A stretch of DNA of 19,460 nt from an uncultured Saprospiraceae bacterium (GTDB lineage Bacteria; Bacteroidota; Bacteroidia; Chitinophagales; Saprospiraceae), in assembly GCA_937973565.1 (NCBI GenBank), contig CALJKQ010000294.1, positions 1 through 19,460 on the forward strand, in the 5' to 3' direction. A program made the translations under genes and the position numbers. The first letter of the stretch is position 1. Every line of letters starts with the position of its first letter. Below are positions 1 to 6,030 of this stretch, piece after piece. The notes under the pieces were generated by a model. The model was not told the origin of the DNA. It ran no database searches and saw only the letters and a program-made list of their open reading frames with translations.

Positions 1-2
1 AT

Positions 3-191
3 CTTGCTATTCTTACCGACAGCCCCAATCCGAGAAAATACTGGAGTGTTTTAAAAACAAGGTTAAAAGCTGAGGGAAGTCAGTTGGCTACAAATTGTAG
101 TCAACTGAAAATGCAATCTTCGGATGGTAAATTTTATAAAACCGATGTGGGGAGTGTAGAAGATATTTACCACCCAAAAAAGGAAACATAA
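3..191 (+). pseudogene. C-terminal remnant of a Bro-N / DinD-type protein (5' end outside window)
   Basis: The reading frame is open from base 3 to a TAA at 189-191 and encodes 62 residues. The stretch reading TDSPNPRKYWSVLKTRLKAE, followed by a serine/glutamine-rich segment and then SSDGKFYKTDVG, matches the Bro-N domain seen in phage antirepressors and DinD-like DNA-damage-inducible proteins, where a PRKYW..LK..L..EGSEL pattern precedes SSDGK-Y-TDVA. In intact relatives the chain continues with an alpha-helical segment after TDVA. Here it ends about 15 residues later in an unrelated tail (SVEDIYHPKKET), so the gene is probably truncated rather than naturally short. The start is beyond the window, so a short intact variant cannot be excluded. 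It lies just upstream of another degraded gene, which fits a decaying mobile-element patch. Confidence 0.6.
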
Positions 192-214
192 AATAGATCT
201 ATACCAATACATAG

Positions 215-941
215 CAATCACTTAAAAACATTCTCGATGCCGAGTTAGATCGGTTGATTAGTATCCAACATTTTCAAGAACCTGCGGTGGGGGTGTCTTC
301 TGGTTTTAAGTATTTGGATAGGGCCATAAATGGATTTAGGCCGCAACACTTGTACCTCTTGAGCGCTGCTCCTGAGTCGGGTAAAACGGCGTTTTTGCTC
401 AACCTATTATTAAGTATTACCGTTAAAAAGAAAAATCCTGCTAAAGCCCTCTTCTATAGTTTAGACATTAGTGCGGCTGAAGTAGCGCAGCGTTTGTTGA
501 GTTGTAATTCTGCTGTTACCATGGAGCATATTTTTTATGGAACCACAAAGTCTGAAGTAATTGAAAAACTCTACATTGATGTGGATCAAATTAAAGACCT
601 CTCTAATAATTTATTCATTGAAGATTATCCTTCTTGCTCTATCGAAACCATTCGTGCGCAATTAACCGAATTGAAAGCGCAAAATCAATTGCCTTCAATT
701 GTGGTGATAGATAATATTAATCGCATTGCGGTGGAGGGTGATCCTACTCCTGAATCGGATGACTATGGGGTTATTCCCGCTTCTTTAATGGAACAGTTAA
801 AAAAGATTGCTATCGATTTTAATGCCCCCAGGCTTTTCTGAAATGCATATTCGTATTCCGCTCAATCGCTGTGGTCCTATTACCACCGTTTACTTTACCG
901 CCAATATGGAATGTCAGCTGGTGTATGAGGATGGGGTGTAA
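215..941 (+). pseudogene. Decayed DnaB/RepA-like replicative helicase (RecA-type ATPase), frameshifted and internally deleted
   Basis: An in-frame TAG at 212-214 bounds the frame; the first usable start is TTG at 254, but coding-like sequence (LKNILDAELDRLIS) precedes it, so the 5' end is probably missing. The product resembles the C-terminal ATPase domain of DnaB-type helicases: a GV.SGF..LD...NGFRP entry, Walker A ending APESGKTAF, and Walker B IVVIDNINRI. At 839-841 the frame closes right after LKKIAIDFNAP, where relatives continue into a segment with the arginine-finger and DNA-binding loops. A second frame ending at 939-941 encodes PGFSEMHIRIPLNRCGPITT and more, resembling the terminal IxKxRxGPxG strand of the same family. 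The frames would join with one extra C in the C5 tract at 825-829, yet roughly 50 residues would still be missing. Most likely a non-functional relic of a plasmid, phage or integrative element. The family call is by motif only. Confidence 0.6.
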
Positions 942-952
942 TTGATTATTAA

Positions 953-1013
953 AATCCATTATTTAGTAAAAATATTTATATATTTTTGTAAATATTCCAC
1001 TATTTAATGGATT
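953..1013. repeat. Nested, nearly concentric inverted repeats upstream of the toxin-antitoxin operon
   Basis: The outer arms AATCCATTA (953-961) and TAATGGATT (1005-1013) are perfect 9-base complements, with partial complementarity continuing inward. The inner arms AATATTTA (971-978) and TAAATATT (989-996) are perfect 8-base complements. Both pairs share a centre near 983. The element ends six bases before a TAnnTTTG promoter motif and 21 bases before the toxin start, which suits an operator bound by an HTH antitoxin. It could equally be a chance AT-rich dyad or the inverted ends of a lost element. Confidence 0.45.
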
Positions 1014-1018
1014 ATATT

Positions 1019-1026
1019 TAACTTTG
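1019..1026 (+). promoter_or_regulatory. Bacteroidota-type -7 element (TAACTTTG) for the toxin-antitoxin operon
   Basis: TAACTTTG fits the TAnnTTTG consensus of the primary Bacteroidota sigma factor and ends eight bases before the toxin ATG, implying a very short or absent leader. The nearest upstream TTTG (985-988) is about 30 bases away, longer than the usual spacing, so the -33 half is weak or missing. Confidence 0.4.
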
Positions 1027-1034
1027 CCATCCGA

Positions 1035-1388
1035 ATGACTTCAAAACATGAAATTGAATTATTCTTAAGTCTATTAAAAGACAAGATTAAAGTCTTTGAT
1101 GTAGCGTTCCGGCCAAGAGAAAAAAATATTGAAAGCTTATCAGAATTAGATATAACACCAAGCAAAAGGTTAGAATATCTGATGAATTTAAAAGCTGAAG
1201 ATTATTATAGTGGTCCTAAAAAAGATACATACGATTCAACCAAACCAGAATACTATGAGTTCGGTATTCAAATAAAAGGAAAAGAGGTTTATATTAAAAT
1301 CAGTCCTGGATTACCTAGTAAGATGGTTGATTGTATGTCTTTTCATATTGCTGAATTCCCTATGAATTACCCACTAAAAAACCAATGA
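1035..1388 (+). CDS. MqsR-like toxin (putative RelE-fold mRNA interferase)
   Basis: Encodes 117 residues starting at an ATG just downstream of a promoter-like motif. The middle and C-terminal part has the layout of MqsR-family toxins: an L..LDI...KRLEYL..L...DYY.GP segment (about residues 36-62), then a YEFG-x-x-IKG-x-EVYIKI strand pair (about 75-91), then CMSFHIAEFPM-x-YP near the C terminus. MqsR toxins adopt a RelE-like fold and cleave mRNA, mostly at GCU sites in the characterised E. coli protein; activity and specificity here are inferred. It overlaps the next gene by four bases (ATGA), and that gene encodes an MqsA-type antitoxin, which strongly supports the assignment. E. coli MqsR has 98 residues, so this form carries a short C-terminal extension. 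Toxin-first order matches mqsRA. Confidence 0.72.
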   Translation: MTSKHEIELFLSLLKDKIKVFDVAFRPREKNIESLSELDITPSKRLEYLMNLKAEDYYSGPKKDTYDSTKPEYYEFGIQIKGKEVYIKISPGLPSKMVDCMSFHIAEFPMNYPLKNQ

Positions 1389-2404
1389 ACATGAAACAAA
1401 GAATCGAATGTCCATATTGCGATGGTAGTGCTAACCTTCACAAGGAAGCAAAGGAAATAATCTATCGTAAAGAATCTTTTAAGATAGTGGCCCATTTTTT
1501 CAAATGCGAAAAATGCAGTGAGGAATTTACCACCACAGAAGTTGATACCATCAGTTTGATGCAAGCCCATAACCAATACAGGGAAAAAAATAATATTCCT
1601 TTTCCAGAAGAAATTGCAGATATAAGGTCTAAATATGACTTACCGGCTTCAAAAATGAGTGAAGTACTTGGTCTGGGTGCCAACGGATATAGTAATTATG
1701 AAAATGGAGAGATTCCTACTCCTGCATATGGTAATTTAATAAGTGCCGCTTCAGAACCTCAAACTTTCATGAATTTTCTTGATAAAGCGAAGGATCAATT
1801 TTCAGTTAATGCATTTAAAAAAGCAAAAGAAAAAGTTAGTTATCTTATTCATGCTGAAGATGAAACCAATATTTTGTGCGAGTCTTTAAATGTTTACAAT
1901 AAACCTAATAATTATACAGGGTATAAAAAGCCTGAACCTTCTAAAATTGCTAATCTTTTCACCTATTTTATTAAGCATTCAAAACCAGATTTTAATGATA
2001 AGTTGAAGCTTAATAAGTTGCTTTTCTTTACCGACTTTACTCATTACAAAAACCATGGTTCTTCCATAAGTGGTTTAAGTTATCGGGCTATTCAATATGG
2101 GCCAGTACCTGCTAACTATGATAGTATTTATGCCTATTTGGAAAATGAACAATTAATCTGTTCCCAATTTTTAAAGCTTTCTAATGGCGGAGCAAGAGAA
2201 GTGTTTTCTTCTACTGCTGAGTTTGACAAATCCCTTTTTAGCGATGAAGAATTAGAAACACTTGCAAATATCATAGTAAAATTCGCCAATATGTCTACCT
2301 GGGACATAGTAGACTTGAGTCATCTAGAAAAGGCTTGGAAAGAATTAGAAGCAAACCGAGAATTGATAGGTTATCAAGACTATGCATTTGAATTACTTTT
2401 TTGA
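1385..2404 (+). CDS. MqsA-type zinc-finger/HTH antitoxin fused to a DUF4065 (SocA/Panacea) domain
   Basis: Encodes 339 residues in three parts. (a) An N-terminal zinc finger of the YgiT/MqsA type with Cys9-x2-Cys12 and Cys41-x2-Cys44. (b) An Xre-like HTH at about residues 75-120, whose LGLGANGYSNYENGEIP stretch closely parallels the DNA-reading helix of MqsA (GGVNAFSRYEKG). (c) A C-terminal DUF4065 domain at about 185-335, recognised by KLKLNKLLFFTDFTHYKNHG followed by ISGLSYRAIQYGPVP. In E. coli MqsA the zinc domain holds the toxin and the HTH represses the operon. DUF4065 (SocA; 'Panacea') is an established antitoxin domain that pairs with many unrelated toxins. This protein therefore likely both neutralises the upstream MqsR-like toxin and autorepresses. 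Translation appears coupled to the toxin by the ATGA overlap; a second ATG two codons in is an alternative start. Confidence 0.78.
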   Translation: MNMKQRIECPYCDGSANLHKEAKEIIYRKESFKIVAHFFKCEKCSEEFTTTEVDTISLMQAHNQYREKNNIPFPEEIADIRSKYDLPASKMSEVLGLGANGYSNYENGEIPTPAYGNLISAASEPQTFMNFLDKAKDQFSVNAFKKAKEKVSYLIHAEDETNILCESLNVYNKPNNYTGYKKPEPSKIANLFTYFIKHSKPDFNDKLKLNKLLFFTDFTHYKNHGSSISGLSYRAIQYGPVPANYDSIYAYLENEQLICSQFLKLSNGGAREVFSSTAEFDKSLFSDEELETLANIIVKFANMSTWDIVDLSHLEKAWKELEANRELIGYQDYAFELLF

Positions 2405-2468
2405 TAAATCCTAGTAAACTAACTTTCCTGAAATTATTGTATGTGAATTTTCTTGATATGAACAGCAT

Positions 2469-2768
2469 TTAGCGAACGTATAAAAATGTGTTCGAAAAAG
2501 GGCAACTTGATTCTTTGGCAACTGTTCGGAATTTCCGAACAGTTGCTTCGGAAATCAGCTCGCCAGACCGAAATATTCCTTTAATGTGCTCACTAATATT
2601 GGCTTTACTTGATTGAAATAAATCCACAAGTTGACTTTGGTTTAACCACACAGTTTCACCATCAAACTGTACTTCAATTTGGGTGGATCCCTCTTTTGAT
2701 GTGTATATTTCAATTTTATTTTCCACTTGATTTACCGGATTTCTGCTTATCTGTATTTGAATACACAA
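2469..2768 (-). pseudogene. Truncated RhuM-family protein (N-terminal part only)
   Basis: A minus-strand frame of 99 residues opening at a TTG. The run IEIYTSKEGSTQIEVQFDGE, then TVWLNQSQLVDLFQSSKANI followed by SEHIKGIFRSGEL and ATVRKFRTVA, is the characteristic N terminus of RhuM ('virulence protein RhuM') family proteins, which are usually about 300 residues or more. Soon after the VRKFRTVA point, where relatives continue toward a YNLD.IISVGYRV segment, this frame drifts into SSCPFSNTFLYVR and stops. Most of the protein is missing and I cannot find the rest in another frame toward 2405. The family often occurs in mobile or accessory islands; its biochemical role is not well established. 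The start is uncertain because only a TTG is available. Confidence 0.65.
2519..2545. repeat. Perfect inverted repeat, 12-base arms and 3-base loop, inside the RhuM remnant
   Basis: CAACTGTTCGGA (2519-2530) and TCCGAACAGTTG (2534-2545) are exact reverse complements around ATT. It coincides with the codons for TVRKFRTVA, a conserved RhuM motif that is itself near-symmetrical at codon level, so it may be a by-product of coding. No T-run follows on either strand, so it does not look like a classical terminator. Confidence 0.6.
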
Positions 2769-2781
2769 ATTAAGATAACTA

Positions 2782-3372
2782 TCATTCTATTAATAGTCCA
2801 AGGGTAAGCATATCCAAGATCTCCTTTTTGATCGCTGTTTTTTCCTCCGCCGTATATTTTTTCTTCGAATGGTGTAGCCATCTTACACTGGATATCAGGG
2901 TGTTCATCTTTATGGTAGGATCTCCTTTTACAATCAGCCCCTTATCCATCAATGCTGCCAGCAGGGTGGAGAACTTATTTTCATAATTCCGCTTCTTTTC
3001 CAGGTAGCTCACTTTTTTATCTTCGGGCAAATTTTTCCATTCATCGCTGAATACGGTGCCGGACATGGGGTCTTCAAAAGCGGTATCGATGTGAAATTCC
3101 AAAACCCGGGTGATGCGGGAAAGATCATTGTCGGCTGCACTCGCCAGGATGGCATCCATCGCTGCATTGAACCGGTCTGCGCATTCATGACACAACAATT
3201 CGAGGATGCTTTCTTTGGAGGGAAAATGGGAGTAAAGACTGGAGGCTTCTATGCCGGTGGCGAAGGCTATATCTCTTACTGACGTAGATTTATAGCCGCG
3301 TTCCAAAAACAACCGGGCGGCTTTTTCGAGGATGTCTTTCTTACGTGGCCGCAGGCCGGACTCGGGCATCAT
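2782..3372 (-). CDS. TetR-family transcriptional regulator
   Basis: Encodes 196 residues. The N-terminal HTH covers about residues 11-57 with the family signature ILEKAARLFLERGYKSTSVR, then DIAFATGIEASSLYSHFPSK and E. The remainder is helical and matches the variable ligand-binding half of TetR regulators; no particular ligand can be read from it. Its ATG overlaps the stop of the PaaE-like reductase gene by four bases (ATGA), so the two are translationally coupled, with the regulator downstream. That arrangement suggests autoregulation through the ACGAA-TG-TTCGT palindrome ahead of the reductase gene. Regulators of this type next to PaaE-like genes often respond to aromatic acyl-CoA esters, but that is inference. 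Two consecutive ATGs make the start ambiguous by one codon. Confidence 0.85.
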   Translation of the reverse strand: MMPESGLRPRKKDILEKAARLFLERGYKSTSVRDIAFATGIEASSLYSHFPSKESILELLCHECADRFNAAMDAILASAADNDLSRITRVLEFHIDTAFEDPMSGTVFSDEWKNLPEDKKVSYLEKKRNYENKFSTLLAALMDKGLIVKGDPTIKMNTLISSVRWLHHSKKKYTAEEKTAIKKEILDMLTLGLLIE

Positions 3373-4436
3373 CTGTCAAAATTGATGTACACTTTTTCGC
3401 TCTTGGGTACGGCCTGACAAGTGAGCACATAACCGGCTTCTACCTCATCGGGCTCGAGTGCGTAATTGACAGCCATGCTGACCTCTCCTTCTTCACAGTG
3501 TGCTTTACAGGTACTGCATACCCCGCCCTTACAGGCAAAGGGCAGATCGGCCCCATTTTTCAGGGCTGCATCCAGAATGCTGCCTTCGTCGCCTTTGTAA
3601 TCGAATTCAAATTCCAGGCCGTCAAGCTTCATTTTGATGCGGGCTGCGGCTTGGGTATTCTGTGACGCTTTCGCAGCTGCTTTGGGAATGCCTTCCGTAG
3701 TGAAGAGTTCAAAGTGCACATGGTGGCTGTCGATGCCCATAGACAACAGTGATTCTTTGACTTCGAATACCATTTCTGCGGGTCCGCAAAGGTAATATTG
3801 ACTTTGTCCTTTAAACGGGTTTAGTTTTTGTTCAAAGGTGCTGCACTTCTCTCCATCTATTCTGCCGCAAAAGAGAGGACTGTCGAGGGCTTCTCTCGAC
3901 AGAATGTGGTAAAGACCAAAGCGGTTTAAATAACTATTTTTTAAGCCTTCCAGTTTTTCTTTGAATATGATGCTGTCGGTATGTCGGTTGCCATAAAACA
4001 GGCTTACGTTGGCCTGGGTGGTGTGTTCGAGAATATAGCCGATCATCGAAAGACAGGGCGTGATGCCACTGCCGGCAGCGTAAAATACATAGTGCTGCGC
4101 AGCAGCCAAATCAGCGGGAAGTACGAAACCGCCCATGGGTGGCATTACCTCCAGTTTGTCGCCTGCTTTCAATGCCTGATTGGCATAAGTTGAAAACCGA
4201 CCTCCCTCTATTTTCTTGACAGCTACACTTACCACATCGGATCCCGGCAGGCTGCAAATGGAGTAGGATCTTCTGATTTCTTCTCCGCCTATGACGGTTT
4301 TAAGGGTAAGGTACTGACCGGGCAGGAATTCAAAATTTTTTGTTAATTCTGTTGGAATCGCAAAATCTATGCGTACGCAATCCTCTGTTTCTGCGTTTAC
4401 TTCCTGAACGGTTAATTTATGAAAAGTTGTGCTCAT
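3369..4436 (-). CDS. PaaE-type NAD(P)H oxidoreductase with C-terminal plant-type 2Fe-2S ferredoxin domain
   Basis: Encodes 355 residues from the ATG at 4434-4436 (MSTTFHKLTV). A longer GTG-initiated frame to 4523 would run through the promoter and operator, so I reject it. Domain order: FAD-binding barrel (about 1-105) with the flavin motif R56-S-Y-S59; NAD(P)-binding lobe (about 112-235) with GSGITP at 122-127 and a YLCGPAEMV segment; ferredoxin domain (about 268-355) with cluster cysteines C302-x4-C307-x2-C310-x29-C340. This order and the CKGGVCSTCK motif are typical of PaaE, the reductase that feeds electrons to the phenylacetyl-CoA epoxidase. The oxygenase subunits (paaABCD) are absent nearby, so it may serve another oxygenase or desaturase elsewhere in the genome. 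The gene symbol is withheld for that reason. The TetR gene follows with a 4-nt overlap. Confidence 0.82.
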   Translation of the reverse strand: MSTTFHKLTVQEVNAETEDCVRIDFAIPTELTKNFEFLPGQYLTLKTVIGGEEIRRSYSICSLPGSDVVSVAVKKIEGGRFSTYANQALKAGDKLEVMPPMGGFVLPADLAAAQHYVFYAAGSGITPCLSMIGYILEHTTQANVSLFYGNRHTDSIIFKEKLEGLKNSYLNRFGLYHILSREALDSPLFCGRIDGEKCSTFEQKLNPFKGQSQYYLCGPAEMVFEVKESLLSMGIDSHHVHFELFTTEGIPKAAAKASQNTQAAARIKMKLDGLEFEFDYKGDEGSILDAALKNGADLPFACKGGVCSTCKAHCEEGEVSMAVNYALEPDEVEAGYVLTCQAVPKSEKVYINFDR

Positions 4437-4441
4437 GCCTA

Positions 4442-4453
4442 ACGAATGTTCGT
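4442..4453. promoter_or_regulatory. Candidate TetR operator (ACGAA-TG-TTCGT)
   Basis: A perfect palindrome with five-base arms and a two-base spacer lies between the reductase -7 element and its ATG, ending five bases before the start codon. Placed over the expected transcription start or leader, it would let a bound repressor block initiation or early elongation. The co-transcribed TetR protein is the obvious candidate to bind it. Longer flanking symmetry is not evident. Confidence 0.55.
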
Positions 4454-4457
4454 GCGG

Positions 4458-4465
4458 CAAAGGTA
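4458..4465 (-). promoter_or_regulatory. Bacteroidota -7 element (TACCTTTG on the minus strand) for the reductase/TetR operon
   Basis: On the minus strand the sequence reads TACCTTTG, matching TAnnTTTG, about 21 bases upstream of the reductase ATG. A well-spaced -33 TTTG is not obvious. Its position inside the longer GTG-initiated reading frame supports the shorter start. Confidence 0.5.
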
Positions 4466-4512
4466 CACAATCGAAATGAGTTCCTTTATTTTTCAACCCG
4501 AAATGCAACGCT

Positions 4513-5772
4513 ATGGAAATCACAGAAGAATTGATGTATTATTTGTGGAATACCCGACGATTTGACCACAAAGTGCTTACCTCCCTCGATGGTGAAGCAT
4601 TGGAAATCCTGCAATATGGCAACCGAAACGGATCTTCGGGACCGGATTTTATCAACGGCGCCATTCGTTTGGCCGGCCTGCAATGGCATGGAAACATTGA
4701 AATGCATGTATGTACAAGCGATTGGAAAAAACACCGCCACCATACAGACGGCGCCTACGAAAATGTGATCCTCCATGTGGTCTGGCAACACGATACGGAT
4801 CCCACCGAAGGCAAAGTGCCCATCCTGGTGCTGTCTCCCAGGGTTGAACACGGTTTGATCCAGCAATACAACAAATTGAGGCTTGCTACCTCCTGGCTGC
4901 CTTGCGAGTCGCTGCTCAATCCGGAAAAGCTACAAGTCATGGCCTTGTGGAGGGATGTGCTGGCGGTAGACAGGTTGCAACGTAAGGTAACCGGTCAGTT
5001 GGAAAATCTGGTCAAAGAATCTTCAACAGACTGGGATGCCCTGGTATATCGGTTGATGGTAATCTACCTGGCAGGCAAAGAGAACAGGGTCTGTGGTGAA
5101 CTTTTGTCCCAAAGGCTTACCTTGTCCATCCTGGATCGCAATGCCCCCAATCCCCTCGATATTTTGGCCCTGTTTTTAGGCACAGCCGCCTGTTTGGACG
5201 AGGTTAAAAATGAGGATGTTAAGCAAAAACTGGATCAAAGTTTTCGGCACATGCATAGTAAATATGGTATAAGCCCTATCCAAAAAGCTTCATGGAGGAA
5301 ATTTGGTATGCGTGCTTCTGGAATGCCCGTAAGAAGATTGGCGCAAATAGCGGCTGTTTTTGCCGGCAAAACCCGGTACTTCCATGAGTTGATTGCTTGC
5401 AGAGATGTGGAGTCCATGAAAAAAATTCTTCCCGATAAGTTGCCGGAAGAAACGGGGTGGCGAGAACTATTGCCTTCAAAATCATTGTTGTCCAACCCAC
5501 AAAAAGACATGCTGTTGATCAATGTTTTGCTGCCGGTGTGGTTTTATTACCACCATCAGGTCCATGGGCATGCCAGTTCGCTTTCAATTTTTGATATGAT
5601 GCACCAACTGCCGCCGGAAGTCAATGCCATTTGCAGAAGGTATAAAAAACTGGGATTTCCGGTTCAATCCGCATTGGACAGCCAGGCATTGTTGGAATTG
5701 AGGGTGCAGTACTGTGAGCCAAAAAGGTGCATAGCCTGCAGAATCGGGCAGCAGTTTTTTTCCGGGCAATAA
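4513..5772 (+). CDS. DUF2851 family protein
   Basis: Encodes 419 residues and is divergent from the reductase operon, sharing a 76-base intergenic region. The N terminus MEITEELMYYLWNTRRFD, followed by GPDFINGAIRL and QWHGNIEMHV, is characteristic of DUF2851, a family of uncharacterised proteins largely restricted to Bacteroidota. The HGNIEMH...DWKKHRHHTD region (about residues 55-77) is histidine- and acid-rich and resembles a nuclease or metal-binding surface, but no catalytic role is established. The C terminus carries a three-cysteine cluster, YCEPKRCIACRIG, that may bind metal together with other residues. No signal peptide or membrane segment is visible, so it is presumably cytoplasmic. 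No Shine-Dalgarno was found; the start is chosen because the family typically begins with this motif. Confidence 0.8.
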   Translation: MEITEELMYYLWNTRRFDHKVLTSLDGEALEILQYGNRNGSSGPDFINGAIRLAGLQWHGNIEMHVCTSDWKKHRHHTDGAYENVILHVVWQHDTDPTEGKVPILVLSPRVEHGLIQQYNKLRLATSWLPCESLLNPEKLQVMALWRDVLAVDRLQRKVTGQLENLVKESSTDWDALVYRLMVIYLAGKENRVCGELLSQRLTLSILDRNAPNPLDILALFLGTAACLDEVKNEDVKQKLDQSFRHMHSKYGISPIQKASWRKFGMRASGMPVRRLAQIAAVFAGKTRYFHELIACRDVESMKKILPDKLPEETGWRELLPSKSLLSNPQKDMLLINVLLPVWFYYHHQVHGHASSLSIFDMMHQLPPEVNAICRRYKKLGFPVQSALDSQALLELRVQYCEPKRCIACRIGQQFFSGQ

Positions 5773-5790
5773 TTATTTTTTGAATCAGAG

Positions 5791-5821
5791 TTTGGATTTT
5801 AAAAATTAAAGTCTATCTTTG
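5791..5821 (+). promoter_or_regulatory. Promoter of tRNA-Val (TTTG-N19-TATCTTTG)
   Basis: TTTG at 5791-5794 and TATCTTTG at 5814-5821 are separated by 19 bases, an excellent match to the Bacteroidota primary promoter. It lies about 47 bases upstream of the mature tRNA end, leaving a short 5' leader to be removed by RNase P. Confidence 0.7.
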
Positions 5822-5868
5822 CGGTCGCTTTTGAAAATTAGGTTGGAAGCAACTTAATAGCGAGATCG

Positions 5869-5943
5869 GGGAGGTTAGCTCAGCTGGTTCAGAGCACCTG
5901 CCTTACAAGCAGGGGGTCACTGGTTCGAATCCAGTACTTCCCA
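5869..5943 (+). tRNA. tRNA-Val (anticodon UAC)
   Basis: All arms can be paired by eye. The acceptor GGGAGGT (5869-5875) pairs with ACTTCCC (5936-5942) with one G-U. The D stem is GCTC/GAGC, the anticodon stem is CCTGC/GCAGG around the loop CTTACAA with anticodon TAC, and the T arm is ACTGG-TTCGAAT-CCAGT. The total is 75 nt with discriminator A5943. The genome continues CCC rather than CCA, so the 3' CCA must be added enzymatically. UAC reads GUA/GUG and, with modification, other valine codons. It is transcribed alone from its own promoter and ends at a strong terminator. Confidence 0.97.
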
Positions 5944-5950
5944 CCCGGAA

Positions 5951-5981
5951 GGGGATACAAAATATTTGTGTCCCCTTTTTT
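5951..5981 (+). terminator. Intrinsic terminator of the tRNA-Val transcript
   Basis: GGGGATACAAA (5951-5961) and TTTGTGTCCCC (5965-5975) form an 11-bp stem with a single G-T wobble and an ATA loop, followed at once by six T residues (5976-5981). It begins eight bases after the tRNA. Confidence 0.9.
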
Positions 5982-5989
5982 AATTCATA

Positions 5990-6016
5990 GCCCTTTGCAA
6001 TCATAGGTAAAAGGGC
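5990..6016 (+). promoter_or_regulatory. Leader hairpin candidate before the PfkB-family kinase
   Basis: GCCCTTT (5990-5996) and AAAGGGC (6010-6016) are perfect 7-base complements with a 13-base loop, ending 14 bases before the kinase ATG. No T-run follows, so it is not a terminator. It could be a leader structure or an operator; no clean TAnnTTTG promoter was seen between the tRNA terminator and the gene. Confidence 0.3.
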
Positions 6017-6030
6017 AAAAATCATTCAAC

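Noticed and set aside
4437..4523. N-terminal extension of the PaaE-like reductase from a GTG at 4523
   Set aside because: It would run through the TACCTTTG promoter element and the palindrome, and the added residues have no similarity to the family, which fits the ATG at 4436.
5869..5943. tRNA-Val as the integration site of the accessory patch
   Set aside because: The patch ends near 2.77 kb with intact chromosomal genes in between, and no copy of the tRNA 3' end was noticed near either end of the patch.
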